Below are positions 52,315 through 60,397 of a stretch of 64,000 bases of DNA, in pieces. The translations under genes and the position numbers were made by a program. The notes below the pieces were generated by a model that saw only the letters and a list, made by a program, of their open reading frames with translations, was not told the origin of the DNA and did not search any database. The first letter of the stretch is position 1. Every line of letters starts with the position of its first letter. The DNA lies in assembly GCA_965248735.1 (NCBI GenBank), contig OZ252146.1, forward strand, positions 1,054,001 through 1,118,000, given 5' to 3'. Origin of the DNA: Aldehydirespirator sp965248735. GTDB taxonomy: Bacteria > Actinomycetota > Acidimicrobiia > Acidimicrobiales > Aldehydirespiratoraceae.

Positions 52315-54657
52315 CTAAGCCGCGAACCACTCAGCGGCGGCGTGCCGTGCTGCCGAATGGATGGCGTCGATGTCGATGTAACAGCCCTGCAGATGGCGAC
52401 GTTCGGTTGATCGGAACGCCCGCCGCCCGTGCAACACCCGACGGTTGTCGAACGCCACCAGCTCGCCAGGCCGCAGGGTGATTTCGAGAGCGAGTTCGTC
52501 GCGGTCGAGGAGGTCCACGAGAGCGCGGTACGCGTCGTAGAACGACACCGTGTCGGCTCGGTCCGCAGACAACGGCTCCATCGAGCGGTTGTTGACGCTC
52601 ACGGTTGTCACCGCGCCGTCGCGGTCAACTTCGATCAGGGGGCGCCGTGCCCGCAGATCGACCTCGGCGCTGTGGTAGCGGAATGTGGCGTCGGTTGTGG
52701 TGAGCGTCCGGAATGCGGCGGGATCCTCCGCCTGCAGGCGCGCCGCGGCGGCGAAGCCGTCGACGAAACGGCTGGCGCCGCCGTCGCTCGCAGCGGCCAA
52801 ACAGTGCAGCAGCTGCACGGTTGGGCACGGATCTCGATAGGGGTTGTCGGTGTGGGCGGGCAGGCCGCGCGGCGTGTAGGCGAGGTTGACGGGATCGGGT
52901 TCGGCGACGACGTCAAAGAGGGTGCCGTAGTTGGTTTCGCGCACGAACCCGAACGTGTTGGCGACCTTGAGGACCGTTCCCGGCTCGGTCCCGCAGTCGT
53001 GGAGCAAAGCGATGCCCCGCCGGGCCAACTGATCGACGAACGCGCCATGATCGTCACCGGTCCAGCTGGTGCTGTTGGACCGCAACTGCTTCGCGAACGC
53101 CGTCGTCCACGGCGCAGCAAGCACGTCGCCGGGTTCTGCGGTGGGGATGCGGCAGATGTGCCTCTCACCCGAATAGTGGTGCAGGGTGACGGTGAGGTCG
53201 TTGTTGGTGCGGTCGGTGCGAACCACCGTCCACCCGTCGAGCGCTGAGGCATCGATCAGGTGTTGATCGTTGCCGGGGTCGCGGCACTCGCCGCACCGGC
53301 AGGCGTCGCGTGCCCACGACGGGTTGATCGGACGCTTTGGCGCGAGCGCCGCGGTGATCAGGCTCCGATAGGTCCCAAGCGGGGCGATCGTGAGACCGCC
53401 GACCTTGCCGCCGTCGTCGTAGCCGCGCAGCCGCATCGCCTCCGCGGCGAACGCGCCGGCGGCGAACGCCTCGGCTTCGTCTGGCGAAAGCGGGCCTCCC
53501 TGTTCCGTCAGCGACATTTTCGAGGCGACGCTGAGGCGGTCGTCGTAGGCCGGGTCGACCGCCACGCTGTACCGCTTCGCTTGGACGTGGCCCCGGATGG
53601 GCTCGACGACGGCGGGAGGCAAGAGAGGCTGCAGCGCCCGGGCCGCGACCTCGGCGTGGTCCGGCAGACCCCACTCGCCGGCTTGGCCCAAGAGGTGACC
53701 GAGATCGTGCAGGAGGCAGGCGAGCACCATCTCGTCGCCGGCGTCGTCGGCTGCGGCGAGCGCAGCGGACTGCAGCGCGTGATCCAGCATCGTCACCCGC
53801 TCGCGGTAGGACTCGTCAGCCGCGGCGGTCAGAAGGTCCAACACGACCTCGACGAGCAGGAGCTCGCTGCCCAGCAGTGATGTCCCTTCCCAGCGGGGGT
53901 CGGGCGCGACCCCGCACAGGTCGGCGACGGTCGGGGCGACATCGAGCGACGACGCGGTCGGCCAGCCCGACGCGGCCGGGACCCGGCCCGGCGCCCGCAC
54001 CACCACGAACGTCTCCAACACATCGGCGACCTCGTCGTCGTGGCTGGTGCCGAGCCCGCCGCGGTCGGTGGTCACCAACACGGACGCCTCCGGACCCGCA
54101 GCGTCAAGCAGCCGGGCGAGCTCCGTGTCGGAGCGAGTGGCCGAAGCCGCATACTCGGCGCTGCCCCAGCCGTGGGTGTGACCGTCGACATCGGGATGTG
54201 AGAGATACACGAACACAAGGTCGCAGCGACCGTCGGCCACGGCCGCGACCGCGGCGTCGACCGCGCGGCGGTCCTCGTCGGGGTCATAGCCGCCGTCGAT
54301 CACGAATCGCTGCTTGGCCGCGTCGCGCTCGATCGCGGCGTCCAGCGGCAGCCAATTGACGAACATCGCGGTCAAGCGGCCGGCGTCGCGGGCCGCTTGA
54401 AGGAACGAGGGCGCGTCGGTGCGCGACGGTGCCGATGTGTTGTCGAGCGACCCGTGGGTGGACGGATCGACGCCCCGCAACATCGACGTGTGGACCGGGA
54501 GTGTCAGTGGCGGTGTCACGGTCCGAGCCGTAAAGCACGAAGCGCCTTCGAGGGCGAGGGTGGTCAGGGCCGGCATGGCGGCGCGAGTGATGTAGCGCGG
54601 CGCCAACCCGTCGATCGACACCACCAGCACGACAGAACGCGGAGCAGTCGTGCCCAC
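52315..54657 (-). CDS. Three-domain fusion: phosphodiesterase-like, PhnZ/TmpB-like HD oxygenase, TmpA-like 2-oxoglutarate oxygenase
   Basis: A 780-residue protein. Residues ~8-270: alkaline-phosphatase superfamily, with metal Asp in VVSIDGLAP, probable nucleophile T52 (LTLPVHT), D156/H160 (PDVDGHTHG), and D198 plus H206 in TTDRGGLGTSH, where the usual DHG is DRG. Residues ~280-405: HD domain of the phosphonate-oxygenase type, with VTMLDHALQSAAL, H317-D318 in LLHDLGHLL, and HVQAKRY. Residues ~440-775: Fe(II)/2-oxoglutarate oxygenase of the gamma-butyrobetaine hydroxylase kind. It has a CxCxxC zinc head (453-458), HTD at 602-604 in LPAHTDNPYRDP, and distal H743 in VLHGRRAF. TmpA plus TmpB turn (2-trimethylammonio)ethylphosphonate into glycine betaine and phosphate; here both are in one chain with a third enzyme. 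The frame is open to ATG 54708, but that part overlies IS110 DNA. Confidence 0.82.
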   Translation of the reverse strand: MGTTAPRSVVLVVSIDGLAPRYITRAAMPALTTLALEGASCFTARTVTPPLTLPVHTSMLRGVDPSTHGSLDNTSAPSRTDAPSFLQAARDAGRLTAMFVNWLPLDAAIERDAAKQRFVIDGGYDPDEDRRAVDAAVAAVADGRCDLVFVYLSHPDVDGHTHGWGSAEYAASATRSDTELARLLDAAGPEASVLVTTDRGGLGTSHDDEVADVLETFVVVRAPGRVPAASGWPTASSLDVAPTVADLCGVAPDPRWEGTSLLGSELLLVEVVLDLLTAAADESYRERVTMLDHALQSAALAAADDAGDEMVLACLLHDLGHLLGQAGEWGLPDHAEVAARALQPLLPPAVVEPIRGHVQAKRYSVAVDPAYDDRLSVASKMSLTEQGGPLSPDEAEAFAAGAFAAEAMRLRGYDDGGKVGGLTIAPLGTYRSLITAALAPKRPINPSWARDACRCGECRDPGNDQHLIDASALDGWTVVRTDRTNNDLTVTLHHYSGERHICRIPTAEPGDVLAAPWTTAFAKQLRSNSTSWTGDDHGAFVDQLARRGIALLHDCGTEPGTVLKVANTFGFVRETNYGTLFDVVAEPDPVNLAYTPRGLPAHTDNPYRDPCPTVQLLHCLAAASDGGASRFVDGFAAAARLQAEDPAAFRTLTTTDATFRYHSAEVDLRARRPLIEVDRDGAVTTVSVNNRSMEPLSADRADTVSFYDAYRALVDLLDRDELALEITLRPGELVAFDNRRVLHGRRAFRSTERRHLQGCYIDIDAIHSAARHAAAEWFAA

Positions 54658-54663
54658 AGAATA

Positions 54664-54971
54664 CAACAGCCACGGAGCTGTGCCGGGCATGCCCCATCCC
54701 GGCCTCATCGGGCCAGACCAACCGGCACCGCCTCTACCGCGGCGGCCACCGCCAAGCCAACGCAGCCCTCCACCGAGTCGTCATCGTGCGCATGCGATTT
54801 CACCAGCCCACCTTCGACTACGTCACCCGCCGCACCGCCGAGGGCCTCACCAAGAAAGACATCATCCGCTGCCTCAAACGCTTCGTCGCCCGCGAGGCCT
54901 ACCAACGCGTCATGACCGACCACAAGACCCGACAACACGCCCGCTCCCACACGCCGAACTCCTCGACTTGA
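54664..54971 (+). pseudogene. IS110-family transposase, C-terminal remnant
   Basis: A plus-strand frame without a start encodes the C-terminal ~100 residues of an IS110/IS116/IS902 transposase: CPIPASSGQTNRHRLYRGGH, QANAALHRVVIVRMRF, and RRTAEGLTKKDIIRCLKRFV, ending at a TGA at 54969. The N-terminal RuvC-like catalytic half is missing, so it cannot transpose. Its left edge runs up to the start region of the fusion gene, so the insertion or its decay may have replaced that gene's original upstream DNA. It differs from the second IS110 remnant at 59-60 kb. Confidence 0.8.
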
Positions 54972-55051
54972 CCTATCTCGAAGTCGAATTTGCTCCTACT
55001 GCGATTCGACTGATCTACCTCGACGGGACGCGATGTGCCCCGAAAGCGCCC

Positions 55052-55555
55052 TCACACACCGCTGACGTCGGTGAGCCACTCCGTGAGGATCGCGAGGAAG
55101 TCGGGGGCGAACTCGCGCTTCAGCCTGGCGTACTCGTTGACACTGCCGGTGACGGCCTCCTGGAAGAGGTGATTCGCCGAGAAGATCGTGGCGATTGTGT
55201 GACTCGGGACGCTCGACTCGGTGATGGCCTCGGACATGGCGGTCGAGTTGGCGGCCGCCGGAACCTGCGTATCCAGCTCGCCGTACAGAGCGATGACCGG
55301 AACGTCGAGGGCGACAATGGCCGGCCTCGGGTCGTACTCCAGGAACGACTCGAACCAGGGGCTCTGCCATGTCGCCAGCTCCTCGGCGACGATGGAGTCC
55401 ACCAAGGCGTCCTCGTCGGGGATCGCGTCCCGCACCTGCGCGGGGAATGCCTCGAACTGTTGCTGAACCAGAATCCGTGTCAGGATATGTTTGGCGGGCA
55501 GCGCGAGCGACTGTTCCCACGAGCATTCCCACGTGATCCGCCAGCCCCCATTTTA
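55052..55555 (-). pseudogene. Alpha/beta-hydrolase, C-terminal fragment
   Basis: The minus frame from about 55555 to the stop at 55052 encodes a hydrolase C-terminus. A helical cap region (LPAKHILTRILVQQQFEAFP) leads to VIALYGELDTQVPA with the catalytic-acid Asp region and FSANHLFQEA with the catalytic His. The nucleophile Ser half is absent and no start codon is evident before GGWRITWECSWEQS, so this is the tail of a truncated gene. The first ATG/GTG-like start would be near 55435. It lies between an IS110 remnant and a lipoprotein gene, consistent with rearrangement. Confidence 0.65.
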
Positions 55556-55742
55556 GGTGTCCCTTTGGGCGCTGCTGGGCAGGCCAGATGGCCGCGGAAT
55601 GTCCTCGTTGGCATGGCGCTGGCTGGCGGGGTGTCAGCCACCAGCCGTTTGCCCTGCAATCACAAGGCAAATCGCAGGCCCCCAAGAGCTGTACCCCACC
55701 AGTAAGGGCGTCTATACCCCATTCGGCAAGATCGCGGTGAGG

Positions 55743-56396
55743 TCATGTCTCACCTACTGCGTGACCTTCCCACCGCAGACCGATTGAATCGAAACCCCTC
55801 CTCGGGCCACTACGGCCTGGGGAGATTGCGTAATCGGCGCTAGCCGCAACAGGATCACAAGTCGTGGCGGACTGTGCGAGGGAGGCCACCTTCGCTACCC
55901 ACCATCCGTTGTGCGGGTCATAGACGGCATAGCGACATCCGAGGGGCGACCAGACCGCGATGGCCGCGCTAACCGGTGACCGCGCTGCGGGAGGTTCGGT
56001 CACCGCGATGCACTCCGGTGACGGTGGACAGAAGCGCTCGCCATGGTCCACGACAATCACCGGAACCCTGATTCCGTCCGGGCGACGCTCCGAAAAGGAG
56101 ACATTCGTTCTTAGAACCCCATAGGCGGACACGTTCACGAACGGTCGGTTCGCGTTCAGCTCCACCACGGCCCTTTCGAGAAGATCCTCGGCGTCGGCGT
56201 CCCTGTAGCGCGCCTCCGCTCCTGTTTGTTCCTCCAACGTCTGCACCCGCGCTTCCAGCGCCTCAATATCGGCTTCAAGGGTCTGTTCTTGATCCTCCGA
56301 GGCTCCCTCGGAGCCGCATCCAGCAGCGATGAGCGCTGCAACGCTGACCGCGGCGACGATGCGACGATTCAAGTGTGGGTTGTTCCGGATGGGCAT
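55743..56396 (-). CDS. Lipoprotein with coiled coil, unknown function
   Basis: A 217-residue lipoprotein. The signal peptide has RRIVAAVSVAALIAAGC with the lipobox Cys at about residue 27. A short coiled coil (EDQEQTLEADIEALEARVQT) is at about residues 34-60, followed by a globular part with four or more cysteines (RFCPPSPEC, SPLGCRYAVYDPHNGWW, TTCDPV). Start ATG 56396 is chosen to place the signal peptide at the N-terminus. No domain is recognised. Base composition is lower in GC than neighbouring genes. It is followed by about 190 bases without a gene. Confidence 0.6.
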   Translation of the reverse strand: MPIRNNPHLNRRIVAAVSVAALIAAGCGSEGASEDQEQTLEADIEALEARVQTLEEQTGAEARYRDADAEDLLERAVVELNANRPFVNVSAYGVLRTNVSFSERRPDGIRVPVIVVDHGERFCPPSPECIAVTEPPAARSPVSAAIAVWSPLGCRYAVYDPHNGWWVAKVASLAQSATTCDPVAASADYAISPGRSGPRRGFDSIGLRWEGHAVGET

Positions 56397-56643
56397 GCCC
56401 GTCGTCGTCTGTTTCTTGCGTGCTCGGGCAAATGCACATCCCCCAATTGGTTGGCGGGGGGGTGTCCCTGCTTTTCTGACCTCGAACAACAGCGAGCCTA
56501 GCGCGAGGACTGCACATCTTGAAGAGGGGGGACTGCACATCTTGTGCTCCCGGGGAGCCAACTCCGGGTCTGGCTCGCTGTGCTGCTGGTCGGCGCCGGG
56601 CGTTCCCGGCGTGGGACGACGCCCGCGAGTGCTGTCTCTCGAG

Positions 56644-56856
56644 CTAGAGCCGGTGTCGCCATGAGCGTAGATTCTCGTCGTAGGCTTCGAGCACCTGGTC
56701 TAGGGGTTCGTCGCTGTCGAATAGCTCGGCTGCTACTAGGACATGCACATGGCGCTTTATCAGAGTGCCTGTGCGGCGGTCGAAGTAGTCGGTCCGCCAG
56801 ACTGCCCGGCCTATAGGCCCTGGCCCGATTCCGTGGGCCGCGTAAGCGATGCCCAT
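56644..56856 (-). CDS. Small hypothetical protein
   Basis: A 70-residue open frame: MGIAYAAHGIGPGPIGRAVW, then DYFDRRTGTLIKRHVHVLVA and an acidic helix ELFDSDEPLDQVLEAYDENL. It is plausible as a small soluble protein with a beta strand pair and a C-terminal helix, but no family is recognised and no strong ribosome site is seen. It lies between a lipoprotein gene and tRNA-Ser, a position often occupied by island remnants. Confidence 0.4.
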   Translation of the reverse strand: MGIAYAAHGIGPGPIGRAVWRTDYFDRRTGTLIKRHVHVLVAAELFDSDEPLDQVLEAYDENLRSWRHRL

Positions 56857-56946
56857 GAGGCTCTCGGCTTCGTCGAAGAGAAGAGAAACAGCGTTTCAAG
56901 CACAAATGGCTACCAAGATTGACCTTAAATGGATAAGATCCCTTGG

Positions 56947-57035
56947 CGGAGACGGTGGGATTCGAACCCACGAACGACTTGCGTCGTTACTTCCTTAGCA
57001 GGGAAGCGCCTTCAACCGGACTCGGCCACGTCTCC
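56947..57035 (-). tRNA. tRNA-Ser (anticodon GCT)
   Basis: Minus-strand class II tRNA of 89 bases: acceptor GGAGACG pairs with CGTCTCC plus discriminator G. The anticodon stem CTTCC/GGAAG encloses loop CTGCTAA with anticodon GCT. There is a long variable arm (ACGACGCAAGTCGT hairpin) and T-arm GTGGGTTCGAATCCCAC. Confidence 0.96.
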
Positions 57036-57063
57036 GGAAGCTGTGATCGTACCGGCGTGCCGG

Positions 57064-58398
57064 CTATGAGCAGTCCACGCAGGCGACGTCGTCGACGTCG
57101 GTGCCCCCTAGGAACGCCGTGAGCCAGTCGAGGAAGGCCACGCCCGCCACCTCCAGCGTGTACACGAGGTCGCGGTACAGGATCGTGTGCTCTCTGCCGG
57201 GGGCCATGTAGCTGGCCTGGTTCACCCCGGCCGCCTCGATCATGGCCTCGTTCTGGTACATGAGCTGGTCCATGTTGCTGGGGTCGAACCCGGCCAGCCC
57301 CGCGAAGAACTCCTGGACGCCGTCGAAGGCGTTGTCGAAGCGGGCGAATCGGACGCGGGGAGCGTGCGTGCCGGCTCGGATGAACAGCTCTGGCAGTCCA
57401 TACTCGGCCGCGGTGACCCCCTCGTTGACGGGCCAGTCCGGGACCACTGTGGTCGTTCCCCACAGTCCGCCGATGTAGGAGTTGATGCCGGGATCGCTCG
57501 GGTAGGCGCCGGAGGCGTCGGCCACCACCGCGATGCTCGCGTCAGCGAACAAGTCGGCGGCCAGGCCACCGTACAGCGCGGCCGAAGCCGATCCCGCGCT
57601 CGAACCGGCCACCACCACCTCGGTCGCACCGCCGAAACGCTCAAATGCGGTGGCGAGCGCAGTGTTGGCGTTGACGAAGCCGTTGTGGTGAACCAGCACA
57701 TCGTTGCCGTAGTCGTAGGTGCGGTCGCCGAGGTGCACGTCGCCGGTGCAGTACAGCGCCACCACGAACGAATGGTCCCGCAGCGGGTTGAGCGGATTGT
57801 CAAAATCGAAGATGCCGTCCCATTCGCTGGGATTGTTCGCCGTCAAGGAGATGTCGGTGTTGGTCTTGTAGGCGCTCGCCTCGCCGGTGAACGAGCAGGT
57901 CTCCTGGCTGAAGCACGCCCCGCCGCCCTGCAGGTAGAACACCAGCTTGGACGGATCGGCCTCGCGTACCCAGTAGTGGTAGTCGCTGCCGTCGGCACAG
58001 ATGCAGTCGTCGCCGCCGGCTAGGGCTATCCATTCTCCGGCCGTCGCCAGCGGCTCGGCGACGGCCGGAGCCGCCGTGGTCGTGGTGGGTGGCTGCATGG
58101 TCGTTGTGGTGGGCGCCGCGGTGGTGGTCGGCGCGGTGGTAGTGGTCGGTGCGGCGGTAGTGGTCGGGGCTGCAGTGGTAGTGGGTGCGTCGGTGGTGGC
58201 GGGCGCCGCTGTAGTCGTGGGTGCCGCGGTGGTGGCGGGTGTCTCGGTGGTGGGTGCGGTGGTGGTCGGTGCGGCGGTGGTCGGTGCGGCCGTCGGCTCG
58301 GCCTCCTCATCGCTGCTGGCGCCGTCGTCTGATCCGCCACAGGCCGCGGCCACGAAAGCGACAACGGCCAGGGCGGCCAACAAGCGGATGCGGATCAT
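57064..58398 (-). CDS. Pectin acetylesterase-like lipoprotein with Thr/Pro/Ala-rich stalk
   Basis: A 444-residue lipoprotein. Signal peptide with lipobox VAAAC near residues 16-20, then an acidic stretch. A ~75-residue stalk made of TTAAPTT/TTTAP repeats (about 36-110) follows, and then an alpha/beta-hydrolase domain of the pectinacetylesterase/Notum type. That domain has LVFYLQGGGACFS with the oxyanion GGG, the CTGDVHLGD segment, and catalytic Ser in VVVAGSSAGSASAAL. Such enzymes deacylate carbohydrates or lipids at the cell surface; the substrate here is unknown. The stalk probably spans the cell wall. Confidence 0.82.
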   Translation of the reverse strand: MIRIRLLAALAVVAFVAAACGGSDDGASSDEEAEPTAAPTTAAPTTTAPTTETPATTAAPTTTAAPATTDAPTTTAAPTTTAAPTTTTAPTTTAAPTTTTMQPPTTTTAAPAVAEPLATAGEWIALAGGDDCICADGSDYHYWVREADPSKLVFYLQGGGACFSQETCSFTGEASAYKTNTDISLTANNPSEWDGIFDFDNPLNPLRDHSFVVALYCTGDVHLGDRTYDYGNDVLVHHNGFVNANTALATAFERFGGATEVVVAGSSAGSASAALYGGLAADLFADASIAVVADASGAYPSDPGINSYIGGLWGTTTVVPDWPVNEGVTAAEYGLPELFIRAGTHAPRVRFARFDNAFDGVQEFFAGLAGFDPSNMDQLMYQNEAMIEAAGVNQASYMAPGREHTILYRDLVYTLEVAGVAFLDWLTAFLGGTDVDDVACVDCS

Positions 58399-58539
58399 GT
58401 CGGCTCCCTCACAGATGGTCGACTTATCAGACTAGGCCCGTATGGCCCGGCGGGCCTCGGCACGCGGAGGGAGGGTCCGAGTACGTACATACGTATGCAA
58501 TTCTCCGAGCCTTCGCGGAAACGAGGGGGGAGGGCCCCG

Positions 58540-58900
58540 ATGGCTTCCGATGTTATGGCAGTTCGGCTGCACCTGCGGCAGATCCGCGTGTTGGAGGTGC
58601 TCGAGGACGCCCCGGACGTGCTCAGGGTGAGCGTCGAGTCCACGTTCAGGAGGCTGCGCTGTGCGCAGTGCGGGTTCAAGTGCCACAGGGTGCATGACCG
58701 CCGTGACAAGAAGATCCGAGACCTGGGGGTCTCGGGGCGTCCCACGACGCTGGTGTGGTCGCGGCGGCGGATGGCGTGCGACAACTGCGGCAGCCGCTTC
58801 TTGGAGGACCACCCCGCGTTCGGGGCGCGCTCACAGCGCGTCTGGCGCGGCGGCTGGTCGCGGACGTCAAACGGTTCTGCGACCTCTATGAGACCGGAGA
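58540..58900 (+). pseudogene. ISL3-family transposase, N-terminal fragment with frameshift
   Basis: From ATG 58540 the frame encodes the zinc-binding N-terminus of an ISL3 transposase: LRCAQCGFKCHRVHDRR, DLGVSGRPTTLVWSRRRM and CDNCGSRFLEDHPAFG. After about residue 98 (58830-58840) similarity moves to another frame (ALTARLARRLVADVKRF) and then ends. The whole catalytic DDE region is missing. GTAC/TACGTA-rich DNA at about 58478-58495 could be the old element end. This is a decayed insertion sequence. Confidence 0.72.
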
Positions 58901-59071
58901 GCTGCCCGAGTACCACGACACTCATACTGGGGGTGCTTTGTCGGTGGGGCTGGGTCTGACCCTTGCCACGACTGGCCCCTCGGGTGCCTTCACGATGATC
59001 TGTCGGCCCGGGCCCGCAGGCGGGGCGCGCACCGACCGGTCGGGCGGACGTGACCTGATAGCGTCTCTATG

Positions 59072-59993
59072 TCAAGTCGCGGCGTTGTGGCGGGTGCGGT
59101 TGGCGTCGGCGAGGAGGGTGCGGTAGATGGTCTTGGTGAGTTGTCGTTTCAGGAGTCGGAGGGCTTCGTTGCGGCTGTTGCCGGTGTCGCGTCGGCGCTG
59201 GTAGTAGTCGCGTCCGGGGCCGGGGCGGATGGTCTGGGTGTGGGCGGCGAGGTGGATGGCGTTGTTGAGTTGGCGGTTGCCGTGTCGGGACAGTCGGTGG
59301 CGCACGACGTCGCCACTGCTGGCTTCGATGGGTGCGGTGCCTGCGTAGCTGGCGAGGCGGTCGGCGCTGGGGAAGCGGCCGATGTCGCCGATGTGGCCGA
59401 GGATCTTGGAGGAGGTCTCGGGCCATCTGCTTGCGCTCGGCCTCGACGCCGTCTGCGGGGCGCACCTCAGCGAGCAGGGCGGCGGCGGTCTTGGTGCTGA
59501 GCTGGGTTGGCGCTCCGTCGGCGATCAGGTCGCGCAGATGTCGGTGCAGCCGGTTGATTGTGCGGCGCCGTTCGCTGGTCAGCTCGTCGCGGCGGGCCGC
59601 CAGCAGCCGCAGCACGCGACAGTGATCATCCGCGCCGACGCGGGGGAGATCGGGGCGCTGAGCGGCGACGAGCGCGACCGCGCGGGCGTCGATGCGGTCG
59701 GTCTTGCGGCCGTGGCCCGTCTCGAGGGTCCGCACCCGCGCCGAGAGGGTGGCGGGCACGTCGACGACATGCTCGCCGACGGCGACGAGTTGCTGGGCCA
59801 GCAGCTGGCCCAGGCCGCGGGCGCCCTCGACGCCCCAGCGGCGCTCGGGCCACTGCGCCGCCCAGCTCAACAACTCCTCAGGTGTCGAGCGGGCTGCTCG
59901 CAGTCTGATCGTGGCGGCCTCGACGCACCCGGGACCGATCGCGGTCGCGGTGTGGGAAGCCTTGTGCGGGTCGATGCCGATGACCACAGTCAT
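59072..59993 (-). pseudogene. IS110-family transposase with internal deletion and frameshift
   Basis: The start ATG 59993 gives MTVVIGIDPHKASHTATAIG, the RuvC-like N-terminal domain, then LETGHGRKTDRIDARAVALV. After VEAERKQMARDLL (near 59415) the frame is lost. Another frame resumes with ILGHIGDIGRFPSADRLASY, then GTAPIEASSG and RHRLSRHGNRQLNNAIHLAA, and ends LLADANRTRHNAAT at 59072. Compared with intact IS110 transposases a stretch of roughly 40-60 residues between these blocks is missing. The element is therefore probably dead. IS110 elements lack clear terminal repeats and its ends could not be located. Confidence 0.78.
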
Positions 59994-60397
59994 TGGTCGC
60001 TCCTTTGCGGGCTCGGGGGTAGGAATATCTTGAAACAGTCGTCCTGGAAACGAGCGATCCAGCTGCTGCGACGTCCTAGAATTGGATGCCAGTGCCGCTC
60101 CTAGCCGGTGACTGAGATCTTCGGCATAGGTAACAACTGTGAACTGACGGGGCTGATAGTCTCGCGAGTGTCTCCTACTTCGACGGCTTGGATTGAGCAA
60201 CCGTTGAGTTTCTATTAGGTGAACCTTCTGTTCTTCCAATAGTGGCTCTACGCGTTTGATGGGGCAGGCAGTGTGAGCTGAGGGTCCGCGAACGGGCTGA
60301 TCCGCGGGGCACCTCTGGACCGGCGCGGCATGGCGAGTGTTGTGGCCGGACTTCTTGCGCCCACAGGTTGCGTCGTTGTAGGTAAGAGCGTCGACTT
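59994..60397. other. 404-bp stretch without a convincing gene
   Basis: This lies between the IS110 transposase remnant and the FtsX gene. It is less GC-rich than its surroundings and probably includes IS110 terminal DNA and older insertion debris. No start-stop frame with codon structure, no tRNA and no clear inverted repeat was found. Confidence 0.5.
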
